NCBI RefSeq assembly: GCF_000003815.2
Contig: NW_023365864.1
Location: 20,943-55,849 of the forward strand
From: Branchiostoma floridae
Lineage: Eukaryota; Chordata; Leptocardii; Amphioxiformes; Branchiostomatidae
Direction of reading: 5' to 3'
Length of the DNA stretch: 34,907 bases
Shown here: positions 9,018-18,250 of the stretch, one piece after another
How the letters are laid out: each line of letters starts with the position of its first letter
How positions within the stretch are numbered: the stretch's first letter is position 1
Notes under the pieces: generated by a model
What the model saw: only the letters and a program-made list of their open reading frames with translations
Told to the model about the DNA's origin: nothing
Databases searched by the model: none
Made by a program: the position numbers and the translations under genes

Positions 9018-12000
9018 CGTGTGTGTGTTTGTGTTGGTGTATTTGTGTTGTGTATGTGTTTGTGTGTGTTTGTTTGTGTATTTTTGTTGTGTGTTGTGTG
9101 TGTCTGTGTGTTTGTTTATTGTGTGTGTTTGTGTATGTGTGTTTATTTATAAATAATATTTATGACGTCTGCTACATGTTGCACTACTTCTTCGAAAGCA
9201 ATTTCAAAACCACTTGCTTGCTCTTTTGAAGAGTGACACAGGTTCGACTTATAGATTCATTTCTTCTGTACAATGTAGAACTTTACATCATATTGCAGAC
9301 TATGTGTTAAACGTTTCTGTCGACATGCTTTTGAATTATTTTTCATTTCAACCTTGTGCGCAACATTGTTCTATGCAATAAGTAAGTTACTATTCAACCA
9401 AAGAAAAAAAAATTAAAGAAAGATAAATTTCTAGCCCTTAAAACGTAATAATTTTGAGCTATTGCTGTATTGATTGCAGTTAACGTTGATCTTCAACAAT
9501 TAGGATCAACCTACTCAGAGTTGGATCGTCTTACAAAATGCAAGTATTATAAATCATATTTTCAAAGAAACGTGATGCAAAAGTGGCATCATGGTTTTAG
9601 TCCATCTCTTCATTATCCCCAACAACGTTGTTGCCAATTTCCTTCTGTTTTATACCTGTTGTAGTTTCTTATGATAGTTATGAATATTCGTGATGACGAT
9701 TGTGTTTATAATGATGATTTTGACGCTTTGATCTTTGATCTCAGTAACTGTTCCCGAGGTGGCTGCTCTGGGGCTGACCACGATGGTTCCGTCCACCAAC
9801 CACCTCTCTCCCGGTCCGCCCCCCAACACCATGAACTACGCGGACATCGACTTCAAGAACATGCCGGCAATACCAGGGAAACCGGCCAGGGACGGCCAAG
9901 ATGGCGACAACGTCAGGTCAGTCTTACAACTCATTCCATAAAATTGTTTATCTATTGTTTATTTATTATCTACCGTTACCGCACTATGTATGTCACCTTA
10001 CTTGTATCATTTATCGATTGTGATTTATTTAGTCTAGTATAGCGCTTATTATTAGTTTAAGCTACGTAGTACGCTTTTCTCTCCTTCTGTACCTTTTGTA
10101 TGTATTGCTTTTGTATTATGTTTTATGTATTTCCTCGTGAAAATAAATAAACAAACGAACAATAAAACCACCGAGAGTATTTGAGGATTTACAGTAATGT
10201 CTTTTTATTTAATCAAACGCAGCTACGTCATAATATTCTGATGTTATAGTCTACCTTAAAGTTTGCTTGTTTGCTGCTGCAATATGTCCTCGTCTATTCT
10301 CGTTTCCTATATGCGAGAGTAGTGCATGTTCTTTACTGGTCCGCTATCCAAGATGGCGGACCTCTTGTTTTGGTAAACATTACATTCAAATATGTCTACC
10401 GCTAGCATGATTAGATCGCGTTGCTATCGCGCTTCCGCCCACTCCACAACAGCAAACATGTCTATCCCAAAGGCCAGTCAACCCTGCACGTTATACAACT
10501 GTGCCCGGTTTTGTTGTTGTTTCTTCAACATACATAGAGAATACTGAGCGATCGCGATGATGTCACGGTGACGCAAAAAGCAGGTGTTTGGCAAAAGACT
10601 GATTTACATATCAACCAGTAATGTTATCTGCTACTTTAAATATCAATTTTCAATCCAATCTACTGACATCCTGGTAGGCACCAGCCTCAGATATAAACAA
10701 CAACGGCGATCGCTCGAATGAGACTATTTTTACAAGCTTCTATTTCTGTACCTCGCCTTAGGGTGAAGCCTGAGGACTTGACGTCCATGTACGCAACTAT
10801 TCTCCCCAAACACATGAGGTGGGTGGAATGTATGGAGATCTACACTTTAATCTACTATATTGCTATCTGCCTTTTGTCGGTCAATAGACAGATTGGGATG
10901 TCGGTCCATTGGCCGTGTTCACGTTTTGATTCAGCATAAAGATTATAACTATGCTTCGTTACCTGCCCTAATGTGTACGGTTTGTCTTTCTTTCACGCAC
11001 AGGCCAAACAAAGGTGCTTCGGTAAGTATTTAATTGAAACAATGAACATTGATAAAAACTGTTCTATCATGGATTTGGAAAAAGTGAATTTGTAAATGCA
11101 TGTATCTGTACTTTTCTGACCATACTGCTTGTACCATGCTATTATTAGATATAGTTAACTTTTAGACCAAATAAGAAACTTTCTATATTGTCTTTACACA
11201 GTTTGTACCATTCTGTGTTAACTACAATTAGCCCACTGTCAAGAATTTGTGATAAACTTTTATTATTGATCATCATTATTGTATTTGATCTTCTGTGGCG
11301 AAGGGCACCAAATTGCAGAAATAGTTCTCTTTTCAGAATTAATGTTTTCATCGTTGAAAGCAATTATTAACTTAAAAGATGTGTAGCAAGGAAGATGGAC
11401 AGTTTCGTACCTCCTTGGTACATTGTTCTTCCTCTTTCTTACGACTTAGCTATCGTGGACTTTCTAAGACAAGAAGAACATGGAATAGTATGGACACTAT
11501 GTCTCTTTTTTTTCAAGGATGTGCCACCACCTGACGTGAGCCCTGCCGACCGTAAGCGCATGGCCATGTACAACCCCGAAGTTGACAGTCCGGAGCCTCC
11601 CAAAGAACCGAGCACCCCTCCCCTTCCGGACCGCACGGAAGACGCGAAGGATAAGAACATCCCGGAAGTCACAACAACGCCCCCTGACGATCTGGACGAC
11701 CTTGAAGAGGACTTCAATCCAAACTATGCTAGGATTGATCTAAAGGTATCTGATCAGTTATCTGATTTATACTTTGAAATATGGTCTACTTTTCCTTCGT
11801 AGAAACAGGACAATCTTTTGCTTGATTTTCACTGACAGAATAGAGTGAAATGAAAAAGGCAGCCAAGGTAGTAGAAAATTGAGAAAACAAAGACACAGAA
11901 ATGAAATAATTGATCGTAGCAGCTCCGTTTCGATTCAAAAGACATCTGAAGAAAAAAGATACTATAAAAGGTCTCAATATCAAGAAACAAAAAGCTTTGT

Positions 12001-12414
12001 GCAAACATAGAAAATCATATGTAATCGTATGGAGAAAGTGTTGACACAATACCTGTCCGGGTTCTCAAAATGTCAAAATGCCTTCATCTCTGAGGCGTCA
12101 CCAAATATTACAGCCTTTCTTGGGGAGTTGATCTGAACACCGAAATCACTTTCAGAATAGCCATCTGAATCGTGACAGAACGTCTAATAGCGAAACACGT
12201 TATCATATCAGCTAGAAAGCTGCCTAGTGTTCACGTTGTAATGTCCCTGTTACAATTCAAAGAAAGTAAAAAAAAATCCTTTCCCCAGGATCTGGTAGGG
12301 CTGAAGCTGAGCTGTGACAGCGGGACGTGGAAGAACAAGCGGGAGTCGTGCACGGACAGCATCTCCGCTGATGAGGTGGAGGAGGAGGGAGCTTCAGCAG
12401 CGGCAGACTGTCCT
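7732..12414 (+). CDS. Unidentified gene, probable receptor cytoplasmic tail with tyrosine motifs (partial)
   Basis: Six exons (7732-7847, 9745-9916, 10762-10818, 11003-11021, 11518-11745, 12289-12414) have GT-AG borders and reading phases that fit at every junction, giving about 238 residues without a stop. The sequence is Pro/Asp/Glu/Lys-rich with no folded domain recognised. It carries three similar tyrosine motifs: NYADIDF (exon 2), SMYATIL (exon 3) and NYARIDL (exon 5). The composition and motifs resemble cytoplasmic tails of adhesion or signalling receptors, or docking proteins that recruit SH2 domains. This is inference; no membrane segment or extracellular part lies in the window. Both the start and the end of the gene are missing, and LINE-A lies downstream, probably in a later intron. 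The open frames, splice sites and phases were read directly. Confidence is high that this is a gene and low for its family. Confidence 0.75.
7848..9744 (+). other. Intron between tail-gene exons 1 and 2
   Basis: AT-rich intronic sequence with the GT-rich microsatellite near 8.9-9.15 kb. Open frames at 8415-8732 and over the microsatellite lack supporting splice or codon features. Confidence 0.5.
8924..9147. repeat. GT-rich microsatellite
   Basis: About 220 bases of interrupted (GT)n with frequent TTTGTG, TATGTG and TGTTGTG interruptions. It produces Cys/Val/Phe-rich translations in all plus-strand frames, which are not genes. Confidence 0.95.
9745..9916 (+). CDS. Tail gene exon 2, contains NYADIDF
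   Basis: 172 bases between TTTGATCTCAG and CAG|GTCAGT. It reads TVPEVAALGLTTMVPSTN, a Pro-rich linker, then NYADIDF and a basic, Gly/Asp-rich end. It ends with two bases (AG) of an arginine codon that can be completed by either exon 3 or exon 4. Confidence 0.75.
9917..10761 (+). other. Intron between tail-gene exons 2 and 3
   Basis: No coding exon supported. It holds CAAGATGGCGGA near 10,350, a YY1-type word in a locally CpG-containing stretch, and an AAATAAATAAACAAACG tract near 10,141. Confidence 0.45.
10762..10818 (+). CDS. Tail gene exon 3, 57-bp cassette carrying an ITIM
   Basis: The acceptor has a strong pyrimidine tract (CTTCTATTTCTGTACCTCGCCTTAG) and the donor is ATGAG|GTGGGT. The exon encodes VKPEDLTSMYATILPKHMR. 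SMYATI matches the strict ITIM pattern (S/I/V/L)xYxx(I/V/L). It is phase-symmetric: it starts by completing AG+G and ends by leaving AG, so it can be skipped without changing the frame. Confidence 0.65.
11003..11021 (+). CDS. Tail gene exon 4, 19-bp microexon
   Basis: GCCAAACAAAGGTGCTTCG lies between TTTCTTTCACGCACAG and the near-perfect donor GTAAGTATT. The first G completes the arginine codon left open upstream and the rest encodes PNKGAS, ending in phase 0. The phase fit on both sides supports this very small exon. Confidence 0.65.
11518..11745 (+). CDS. Tail gene exon 5, contains NYARIDL
   Basis: 228 bases (76 codons, phase 0 at both ends) between TCTTTTTTTTCAAG and AAAG|GTATCT. It starts DVPPPDVSPADRKRMAMY, continues Pro/Glu/Thr-rich and ends EDFNPNYARIDLK. 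The sequence is low in hydrophobic residues, so it is probably disordered. Confidence 0.8.
12289..12414 (+). CDS. Tail gene exon 6, acidic
   Basis: 126 bases (42 codons, phase 0 at both ends) between TCCTTTCCCCAG and CCT|GTGAGT. It starts DLVGLKLSCDSGTWKNKR and continues into a Glu/Ala-rich run (ADEVEEEGASAAADCP). No stop codon is reached, so the protein continues in exons not securely found. Confidence 0.75.
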
Positions 12415-12448
12415 GTGAGTTGGTCTTTTTTACAAAGATATCTTTAGA

Positions 12449-12616
12449 TACTGTAAATGCAGAAACTTTCGCGGTGGTTTGATGTTCGCGGTTTTCGCGG
12501 TGGCCGCTTCACTGCGAATTTAAAACCACCGCGAACATTTCCAGGGCATTAAGATACTGCAGTGCTTGATGCTACCGCGAAATTAAATCCCCGCGAACAT
12601 AAATGCATTTACAGTA
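12449..12616. mobile_element. Palindromic Tc1/mariner-like MITE, 168 bp
   Basis: It begins TACTGTAAATGCA and ends TGCATTTACAGTA, a perfect 13-base inverted repeat including flanking TA dinucleotides, as expected for TA target duplication. The inverted symmetry continues inward through TTCGCGG and ACCACCGCGAAC words. There is no transposase. It lies in the intron just after exon 6 of the tail gene. Confidence 0.85.
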
Positions 12617-13253
12617 ATCAGATGTATTCTAGGTACTAGTATTAGATCTGGGACATATTTTTCATCTATATCGATATGCATGTATCATAGCTCTTGAATA
12701 TTTTAGATATAAATTTTATGGAGAATTTAGATATCAAGATAAGGAGGCACAGGGTGGCTTGACCATACATAACGTTATGGACAATGATCGAAAGAGACAT
12801 TGGACTGTCAGGGTTTGCTTTAATGTCTTCCATAATTGACAGGTCATACTGGAAAAACATTATAATATGTACCTCACCGGTGAAAAACCGGATGCATGAT
12901 GATGGTGGTGATTGCAGGGTTAAAAACAATTGGTCCAGCTAATGGCTTGCTTCATTTTCCAGCTGAGAGTGACACGCCTATAGTACATATTCATTCTATT
13001 CAGGCTTGTATAATCTTCACAAACATTGAGTTACGATTTGCCGTGATATGACTAAGAACAAGTTCTGAATGTCCGATGAAAAATTGAGAACGGTATTGTC
13101 GGAATAGAACAAAATACCTGCAGCTAGGTCTAGCTACATTGGCAAGCGTTAGATTAGATTTAGCAAAAAGGCATTGCTGTACCTGAGTAGCTCTTTCTGT
13201 TGCGCTCTGCTGCGGTCTGGGCGAACTAGGTGTAAGTCTAGGACAGAAGACTG
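12617..13253. other. No gene seen
   Basis: Ordinary AT-rich sequence with no exon-like frame. Two minus-strand frames of about 88 codons here (ending near 12,666 and 13,000) lack any recognisable feature. Confidence 0.45.
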
Positions 13254-13625
13254 ATGAAAATAGCATCTCCTCCGGCCCTCTTCAAGCAGTGAACCCTTCT
13301 AAAGAAATACAACACGTTTTACGTTGTCATAGCCTACCCGTTTACACCTTGCAAGTGCCCGATACTCTCTCGCATTTCTCGCATTGCTGTCAATAGATTT
13401 AGGAGAGCGGGTCAAGAACGAACCTATTATATGAAAATAGCATCTCTTCTGGCCCTCTTCACGCGGTGAACCCTTCTAAAGAAATACAACAAGTTTTACG
13501 TTGTCATAACCTACCCGTTTGCACCTTGTAAGTGCCCGATACTCTCTCACATTCCAGCAATTATCTGCTGTCAATAGCAGCTGTCAGAATGCTGTTTTAG
13601 CAAAGCGGGTCAAGAACGAAAACTA
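13254..13625. repeat. Tandem duplication, 177-bp period, two copies
   Basis: Copy 1 starts at 13,254 and copy 2 at 13,431. Both read ATGAAAATAGCATCTC, then GGCCCTCTTCA, GTGAACCCTTCTAAAG, TTTTACGTTGTCATA and CAAGTGCCCGATACTCTCTC-like words, ending AGCGGGTCAAGAACGAA. The copies are about 90% identical apart from a short insertion in copy 2 around AGCAGCTGTCAGAATGC. LINE-A lies directly after copy 2. Confidence 0.9.
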
Positions 13626-13979
13626 TCAGACTCAGGCGAAGAGAAATTTTGATTTTTTTGATTTTATTTATTTTGCACAATCATTAAAAAAGTTAACATA
13701 AAACAAATTAAAGGATGAAAGTACATGCAGGGGGGAAGAAAAAAGCCTCGTGGCTTGTACAAAGTCTTCCTCCAAAGTAACAAGATTGAATAGACGTGAA
13801 AAAATTATACATTAGACAATAATGTAACCAAAAGAATTATATCAATTAACAAAAAGGAAATAAATCATAATAGTTCAATAAATGATAACTAATGCAATAT
13901 CATAACGGCGAAATGAATGAAATGATGTAATAAGAATATAACATTGAAAGAAAAGTAACAACTGACAATGAATGGGAGA

Positions 13980-16900
13980 TTAATTAAATGTTTGATTATC
14001 TAATAATGACTTTTTTAACAGGTTTTTGAAGATGGATGGTGAATGACTAAGATGTAAGGTTTCATTTAAACTATTCCAGATTTGCGGACACCTGAACAGC
14101 ATGGAAAACTTTCTTTGTTGTGTTTTTACTTGTATCTGTTTTAAATGGTTAGACTGTCTGGTATGGTACTGATGGTGGTCTGAATTGTGATGGAAAAGGT
14201 TCTGGAATTGCTTTGGTATACAAGAACTATTAATGGTTTTGTGAACAAAAAGGCAACTTTGCAGTTTGTTTATATCATATATAGTTAATACTTTTAAATT
14301 ACAAAACAAAGATGCAGAAGGGAATGTATACGACACATTTGAGACTATTCGGACGAAGCGTTTCTGCAGAAGAAGTAGAGGTTTAAGTGATGTGGAGTAT
14401 GTACTCGCCCATACGATGTTACAATATGCAAGATAGGGATATAGTAAACTATAGTATAATATCATATATGTTTTAGAAGATAGTAGCGTTGCGATTTTTC
14501 TGACAATACCTATGTTTTTATAGATTTTTTTGCAAATAAGGTCAATATGTTTTTTCCAGGTAAGTTTGTCATCAATGGTGACACCTAAGAAACACGTGTG
14601 CGTAACTTGATTAATTGGTGTGTTATTAATAGCTATTTTAACATTTTCCTTATTGTATTTTTTCTTCCCTGCAAAAATAATAAAATTTGTTTTCTTGACA
14701 TTTAAGGATAATTTGTTAATTTGGAACCATTTGTTTACTTTGTCTAATTCTCTATTCATTTTACTGATTAATATACCAAGGTCAGAATGTGATGAAAACA
14801 AGTTAGTATCATCTGCAAATAGTAGTGCATATAGTTCATCAGATACATTAGCCAAATCGTTTATATATATGAGAAATAATAGAGGACCAAGAATAGAACC
14901 TTGAGGGACGCCACAGGAAATTGATCTTGTATCTGAGGAGTAGGTATTATTAGAAACATACTGTTTTCTGTTAGATAAATAGTCTTTTAGCCATGTTAAA
15001 ACATATCCTTGAAAGCCATAGCAGTTAAGTTTTTCTAATAGAATTTTATGGTTCACGGTGTCGAATGCTTTCGACAAGTCCAGAAACACACCAATGGTGA
15101 ATTCATTCTTTTCTAAGGCCGAGGTAATTTTATCTACTAATTTCAAAAGTGTCATATATGTTGAATGGTGTTTACGGAAGCCATATTGGTGTTCATGGAG
15201 AATGTTGTTATCTTCTAAGTGCTGTAGAATTCTCTTGTATACTAATTTCTCTAGGACTTTTGAAAATACCGGCAAAACTGATATGGGGCGGTAATTTGAC
15301 AGTAAACAGGTGTTTCCCGATTTGAAAAGCGGTATGACTTTGGCTATCTTTAAATCATTTGGGACCATACCAGTTTCCAAGGACAATTTTAATATATACG
15401 TGAGGGGCTCTAGTATTGAGCTGCTGACTTGTTTTATTAAGGAGGTGCTTAATTCATCATTACCAGGAGCAGAGTTCTTAAGATTACAAATAATATTTTG
15501 GACTTCGGATACAGTGGGTGTTTCAAAGAAGCTATAAGATGGGTAGACATTGTTAATGAAAGATAGAGGAGAACAGTCAGTCTTGTCGATCTTTTTAGCT
15601 AATGAGGGTCCAATATTAACAAAAAAGTTATTGAAGGCATCTACAATGTCTTGTGGGTTTGATATTTCATATGTGTCGTCACAGAGTTTGCTAGGAAGGA
15701 CATTCGATTTCTTTTTTTTATTAAGAAGCTCGTTTATCAATTTCCATGTGGTTCTTATGTTATCTGTTGTCTCCTTGAATTTTTTGTGATAGTGATTCCT
15801 TTTAGATAAGCGAATTAATGTGTTGAATTTATTTCTGTAAGTTTTATATGTCTGGAAAGAAGTTGGATTTGGATTCCTTACATATTTTTTGTATAACTTG
15901 TTTTTCTTGATGGACGATTTATGAAGCGCAGGAGTGAACCAGGGTTTGTTCTTTTCTACATTACGTTCGGAGTGAGTAACAATCGGGAAACATTCTTCAA
16001 ACAGAGAAGTAATGACTTGAATAAAATGACTGTAGGCATCATTTGTGTCAGAGTAATTGTATAATTTGTCCCATGTTACATCCGCTAGTTGGTTTTTGAA
16101 TTTAGTGATATTGGAACTAGTAAATTTGCGCAAACGTCGTTTTGTACTGTTAGTTTTACTCACATCGGATTTACATTTCATTATGTAAAATATAGGTAAA
16201 TGGTCCGAAATATCTGTTACAAGAGTGCCAGAAGTATAGGATTCAGATAAGGAGTTTGTTAATATATTATCGATTAGGGTCGCAGATTTGTCAGTTATTC
16301 TTGTTGGTTTGGTGATTGTGGGATACATACAACACGAGAATAGCATATTTAAAAAATCTGTCGTTAGAGTATGTCTTTCATTTTTTAGTAAGTCTATATT
16401 GAAATCGCCAAGAAGAAAACATGTTTTACCTTCCTTACTTATTGTATCCAGTGTTGTCGCAAGATGACTAGTAAAGTCCTTAATATCCGTGTCAGGCGGT
16501 CGATATACACATCCTAATATCATATTCTTACGAGTAGGAGAGGAAGACACTGGAAGTTCAATAAAAATGGACTCCACATTTCCCTCATGCGAATGTATAG
16601 TTAAATCGTCCCTTTGTACAAACTCAAGATTTTCGCGTATAAAGAGAGATACTCCACCACCAACTCTGTTCGATCTACAACGATGTACTGAGGTATAGTT
16701 TGGGAAATCATACAGTTGAAAAGTACTTTGAGTTAGCCATGTTTCAGATAAACCTATAATAGAGAAGTCATGATTTAGAGTAGATAGATAGTGGGTAAAA
16801 TTGTCGAAATTTCGCGGGAGACTTCTAATGTTTAGGTGCAACGCTGAGAAAGCGTTAGTGTTATGGCCTGACTTAAGGCACATGGAGTTAAACTGATTTT

Positions 16901-17096
16901 CAGAGTAGTTAACGCATGGGGTATTCGTATTTGTATCTAAAAAGTTTCCGTAGAAGTTTACATCTGGATCCCAGCTGTCAGTGAAGTTTGATTCCTTATC
17001 TGAGTCGAGCATGAAGGGGTTAAAGATCAGGTTACCATCTTCAAAATTATATGGTGTACTATTGAAATCATCTGTTTGAGTGGATGTGTTGGACAT
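13980..17096 (-). CDS. LINE-A ORF2: endonuclease-reverse transcriptase, intact
   Basis: An uninterrupted 1038-codon frame, the expected size for a CR1/L2-type ORF2. The N-terminal third is an apurinic-like endonuclease: ALHLNIRSLP (about residue 85), LSETWL (about 117), GCVYRPP (about 195), LLGDFNIDLL (about 228) and the catalytic SDHLPIF (about 300). The central reverse transcriptase has YRPISVLPVFSKVLEKL (about 605), the first aspartate in FLDLSKAFDTVNH, then GVPQGSILGPLLFLIYINDL and the catalytic pair in LLFADDTNLF. A C-terminal domain follows. The enzyme would nick target DNA and copy the element RNA in the nucleus. All key residues visible are retained, so the protein could be functional. 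The partner ORF1 is broken, so the locus may depend on another copy. The start is taken as the first Met after the upstream stop. Confidence 0.93.
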   Translation of the reverse strand: MSNTSTQTDDFNSTPYNFEDGNLIFNPFMLDSDKESNFTDSWDPDVNFYGNFLDTNTNTPCVNYSENQFNSMCLKSGHNTNAFSALHLNIRSLPRNFDNFTHYLSTLNHDFSIIGLSETWLTQSTFQLYDFPNYTSVHRCRSNRVGGGVSLFIRENLEFVQRDDLTIHSHEGNVESIFIELPVSSSPTRKNMILGCVYRPPDTDIKDFTSHLATTLDTISKEGKTCFLLGDFNIDLLKNERHTLTTDFLNMLFSCCMYPTITKPTRITDKSATLIDNILTNSLSESYTSGTLVTDISDHLPIFYIMKCKSDVSKTNSTKRRLRKFTSSNITKFKNQLADVTWDKLYNYSDTNDAYSHFIQVITSLFEECFPIVTHSERNVEKNKPWFTPALHKSSIKKNKLYKKYVRNPNPTSFQTYKTYRNKFNTLIRLSKRNHYHKKFKETTDNIRTTWKLINELLNKKKKSNVLPSKLCDDTYEISNPQDIVDAFNNFFVNIGPSLAKKIDKTDCSPLSFINNVYPSYSFFETPTVSEVQNIICNLKNSAPGNDELSTSLIKQVSSSILEPLTYILKLSLETGMVPNDLKIAKVIPLFKSGNTCLLSNYRPISVLPVFSKVLEKLVYKRILQHLEDNNILHEHQYGFRKHHSTYMTLLKLVDKITSALEKNEFTIGVFLDLSKAFDTVNHKILLEKLNCYGFQGYVLTWLKDYLSNRKQYVSNNTYSSDTRSISCGVPQGSILGPLLFLIYINDLANVSDELYALLFADDTNLFSSHSDLGILISKMNRELDKVNKWFQINKLSLNVKKTNFIIFAGKKKYNKENVKIAINNTPINQVTHTCFLGVTIDDKLTWKKHIDLICKKIYKNIGIVRKIATLLSSKTYMILYYSLLYPYLAYCNIVWASTYSTSLKPLLLLQKRFVRIVSNVSYTFPSASLFCNLKVLTIYDINKLQSCLFVHKTINSSCIPKQFQNLFHHNSDHHQYHTRQSNHLKQIQVKTQQRKFSMLFRCPQIWNSLNETLHLSHSPSIFKNLLKKSLLDNQTFN

Positions 17097-17269
17097 GGTC
17101 TATATAAGCATAATTAATATACAACATTACATAGTTATACATCATTACATAGTAAAATATACATGGGTGGAAAACTATATTTGAATGGTCGCATCTAGAA
17201 GTATCATACATGAAATATTATAGGTCTACTTACTACACACAATAAATGTAATACAGATGGAAATAAGCT

Positions 17270-18035
17270 TTACGACATTTCCTGATTAGTTTTCTTCCTG
17301 ATGACGAGTCGGTCGTAACTGATGATAGCGAACTCTCCACGTTGTCTGGCTTCCCTCATCTTTGGCACCAGCTCTGCGCGTCGTTTTCGAACTTGATCTG
17401 AAAAGTCTTCATTGATGTAAATGTTGGTATTCTTGAGGTTGGATCGGGCTCTGTTAAGGATCATTTGTTTGTCCTTGAAACGCAGTAGCTTGACCACAAC
17501 TTGCCTTGGGCGGGGGGAGTCATTTCTGAAGGGACCATTCCGATGAGCTCTTTCTATTTCGATTGTCTTTGAGTCTAGTTGTTTTTGTATCATTTTAGTT
17601 GCGTCATTGATCAATGTTGACGCTACGTAAGGCATTTTACGGTAGTATTCATGACGTATACACTATACTTCCCTCCGTACTGAATAGTCTGCTTTCCTGG
17701 AAATTATGAATATTGATGACGTCAGCTTGGATGAAAACAACACGGTTATCAATAGTGGCTTTCAGGTTGGTTATCTCTGAATTAGCTTCGTTCAGTTTGG
17801 TTTTCAGAGTGTCAACTTCATGCTGCGAGAACTGCAAAGAAGACTTCAGCTCCTGTACGTCTCTAACTAGATTGTCAAATCGGTTATTAGTAGAGGTCAT
17901 GACAGATTCTATGAATGATTGAAAGATTGATTGTTGTCTTTGTAGTAAGTCTTCATACTTTGCCTGCTGTTGCTCCAACAAATCCTTTATTGTGGACATG
18001 TCATCCTCTGACAAGTTTTGTTTCCGCGGCGGCAT
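17270..18035 (-). pseudogene. LINE-A ORF1: L1-like RNA-binding protein, broken
   Basis: The N-terminal frame starts at the Met at 18,035 (MPPRKQNLSEDDMSTIKDLL) and forms a Gln/Glu/Leu-rich coiled coil, continuing to a stop at 17,649. The C-terminal frame, in another register (17,270-17,635), has IERAHRNGP, PRQVVVKLLRFKDKQMIL and YINEDFSDQVRKRRAELVPK. These match the RNA-binding and C-terminal parts of LINE ORF1 proteins of the L1 type. The join around 17,640-17,720 is scrambled rather than a single clean frameshift. ORF1p normally coats element RNA as a trimer. An ORF1 of this type paired with a CR1/L2-like ORF2 is worth noting. Confidence 0.75.
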
Positions 18036-18223
18036 CGTGAGATTGATATGCAAATGACCACACCTGAGAGATATGGCGATGCTCAACTCCAGCCCTCTGC
18101 AACTCTGCAAGGGTGTAATAAAATACAGCAGCAAACGGCAGAAAGATCGCAGGAAGATAATGATATAGTATAGAAGTGATGGTGTAGTGGAATCTGCTGT
18201 TGTAAAAAAAAACTTACCGGCGG

Positions 18224-18242
18224 GGGCTCCTCAAAGGAGCCC
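18224..18242. other. Perfect short hairpin near the LINE-A 5' end
   Basis: GGGCTCCT and AGGAGCCC form an 8-bp perfect stem with a 3-base CAA loop, inside a GC-rich island in otherwise AT-rich DNA. Function unknown; it could belong to the LINE 5' UTR. Confidence 0.5.
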
Positions 18243-18250
18243 GCTGCGGT

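Larger units (their letters stand above)
13650..18250 (-). mobile_element. LINE-A: near full-length CR1/L2/Jockey-group LINE
   Basis: A minus-strand element with a 5' region (about 18,036-18,250), a broken ORF1, an intact ORF2 and a 3' UTR of about 330 bases. It ends in an AT-rich simple tail (AAATAAATAAAATC) rather than a long poly-A. The endonuclease/reverse transcriptase order and motif spellings (HLNIRSL, SETWL, GVPQGSILGP, FADDTN) place it in the CR1/L2/Jockey superclade. The 5' boundary is approximate and no clear target-site duplication was found. A truncated copy lies at 549-1046. Confidence 0.9.

Noticed and set aside
8748-9229. Cys/Val-rich open frames over the GT repeat
   Set aside because: Pure translation of an interrupted GT microsatellite in several frames.
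13000-13266. 88-codon minus-strand frame
   Set aside because: Ends in the duplicated repeat unit, has no recognisable motif and no splice support.
14620-16698. Plus-strand frames of 69-94 codons within LINE-A
   Set aside because: Antisense shadows of the intact ORF2 reverse transcriptase and endonuclease.
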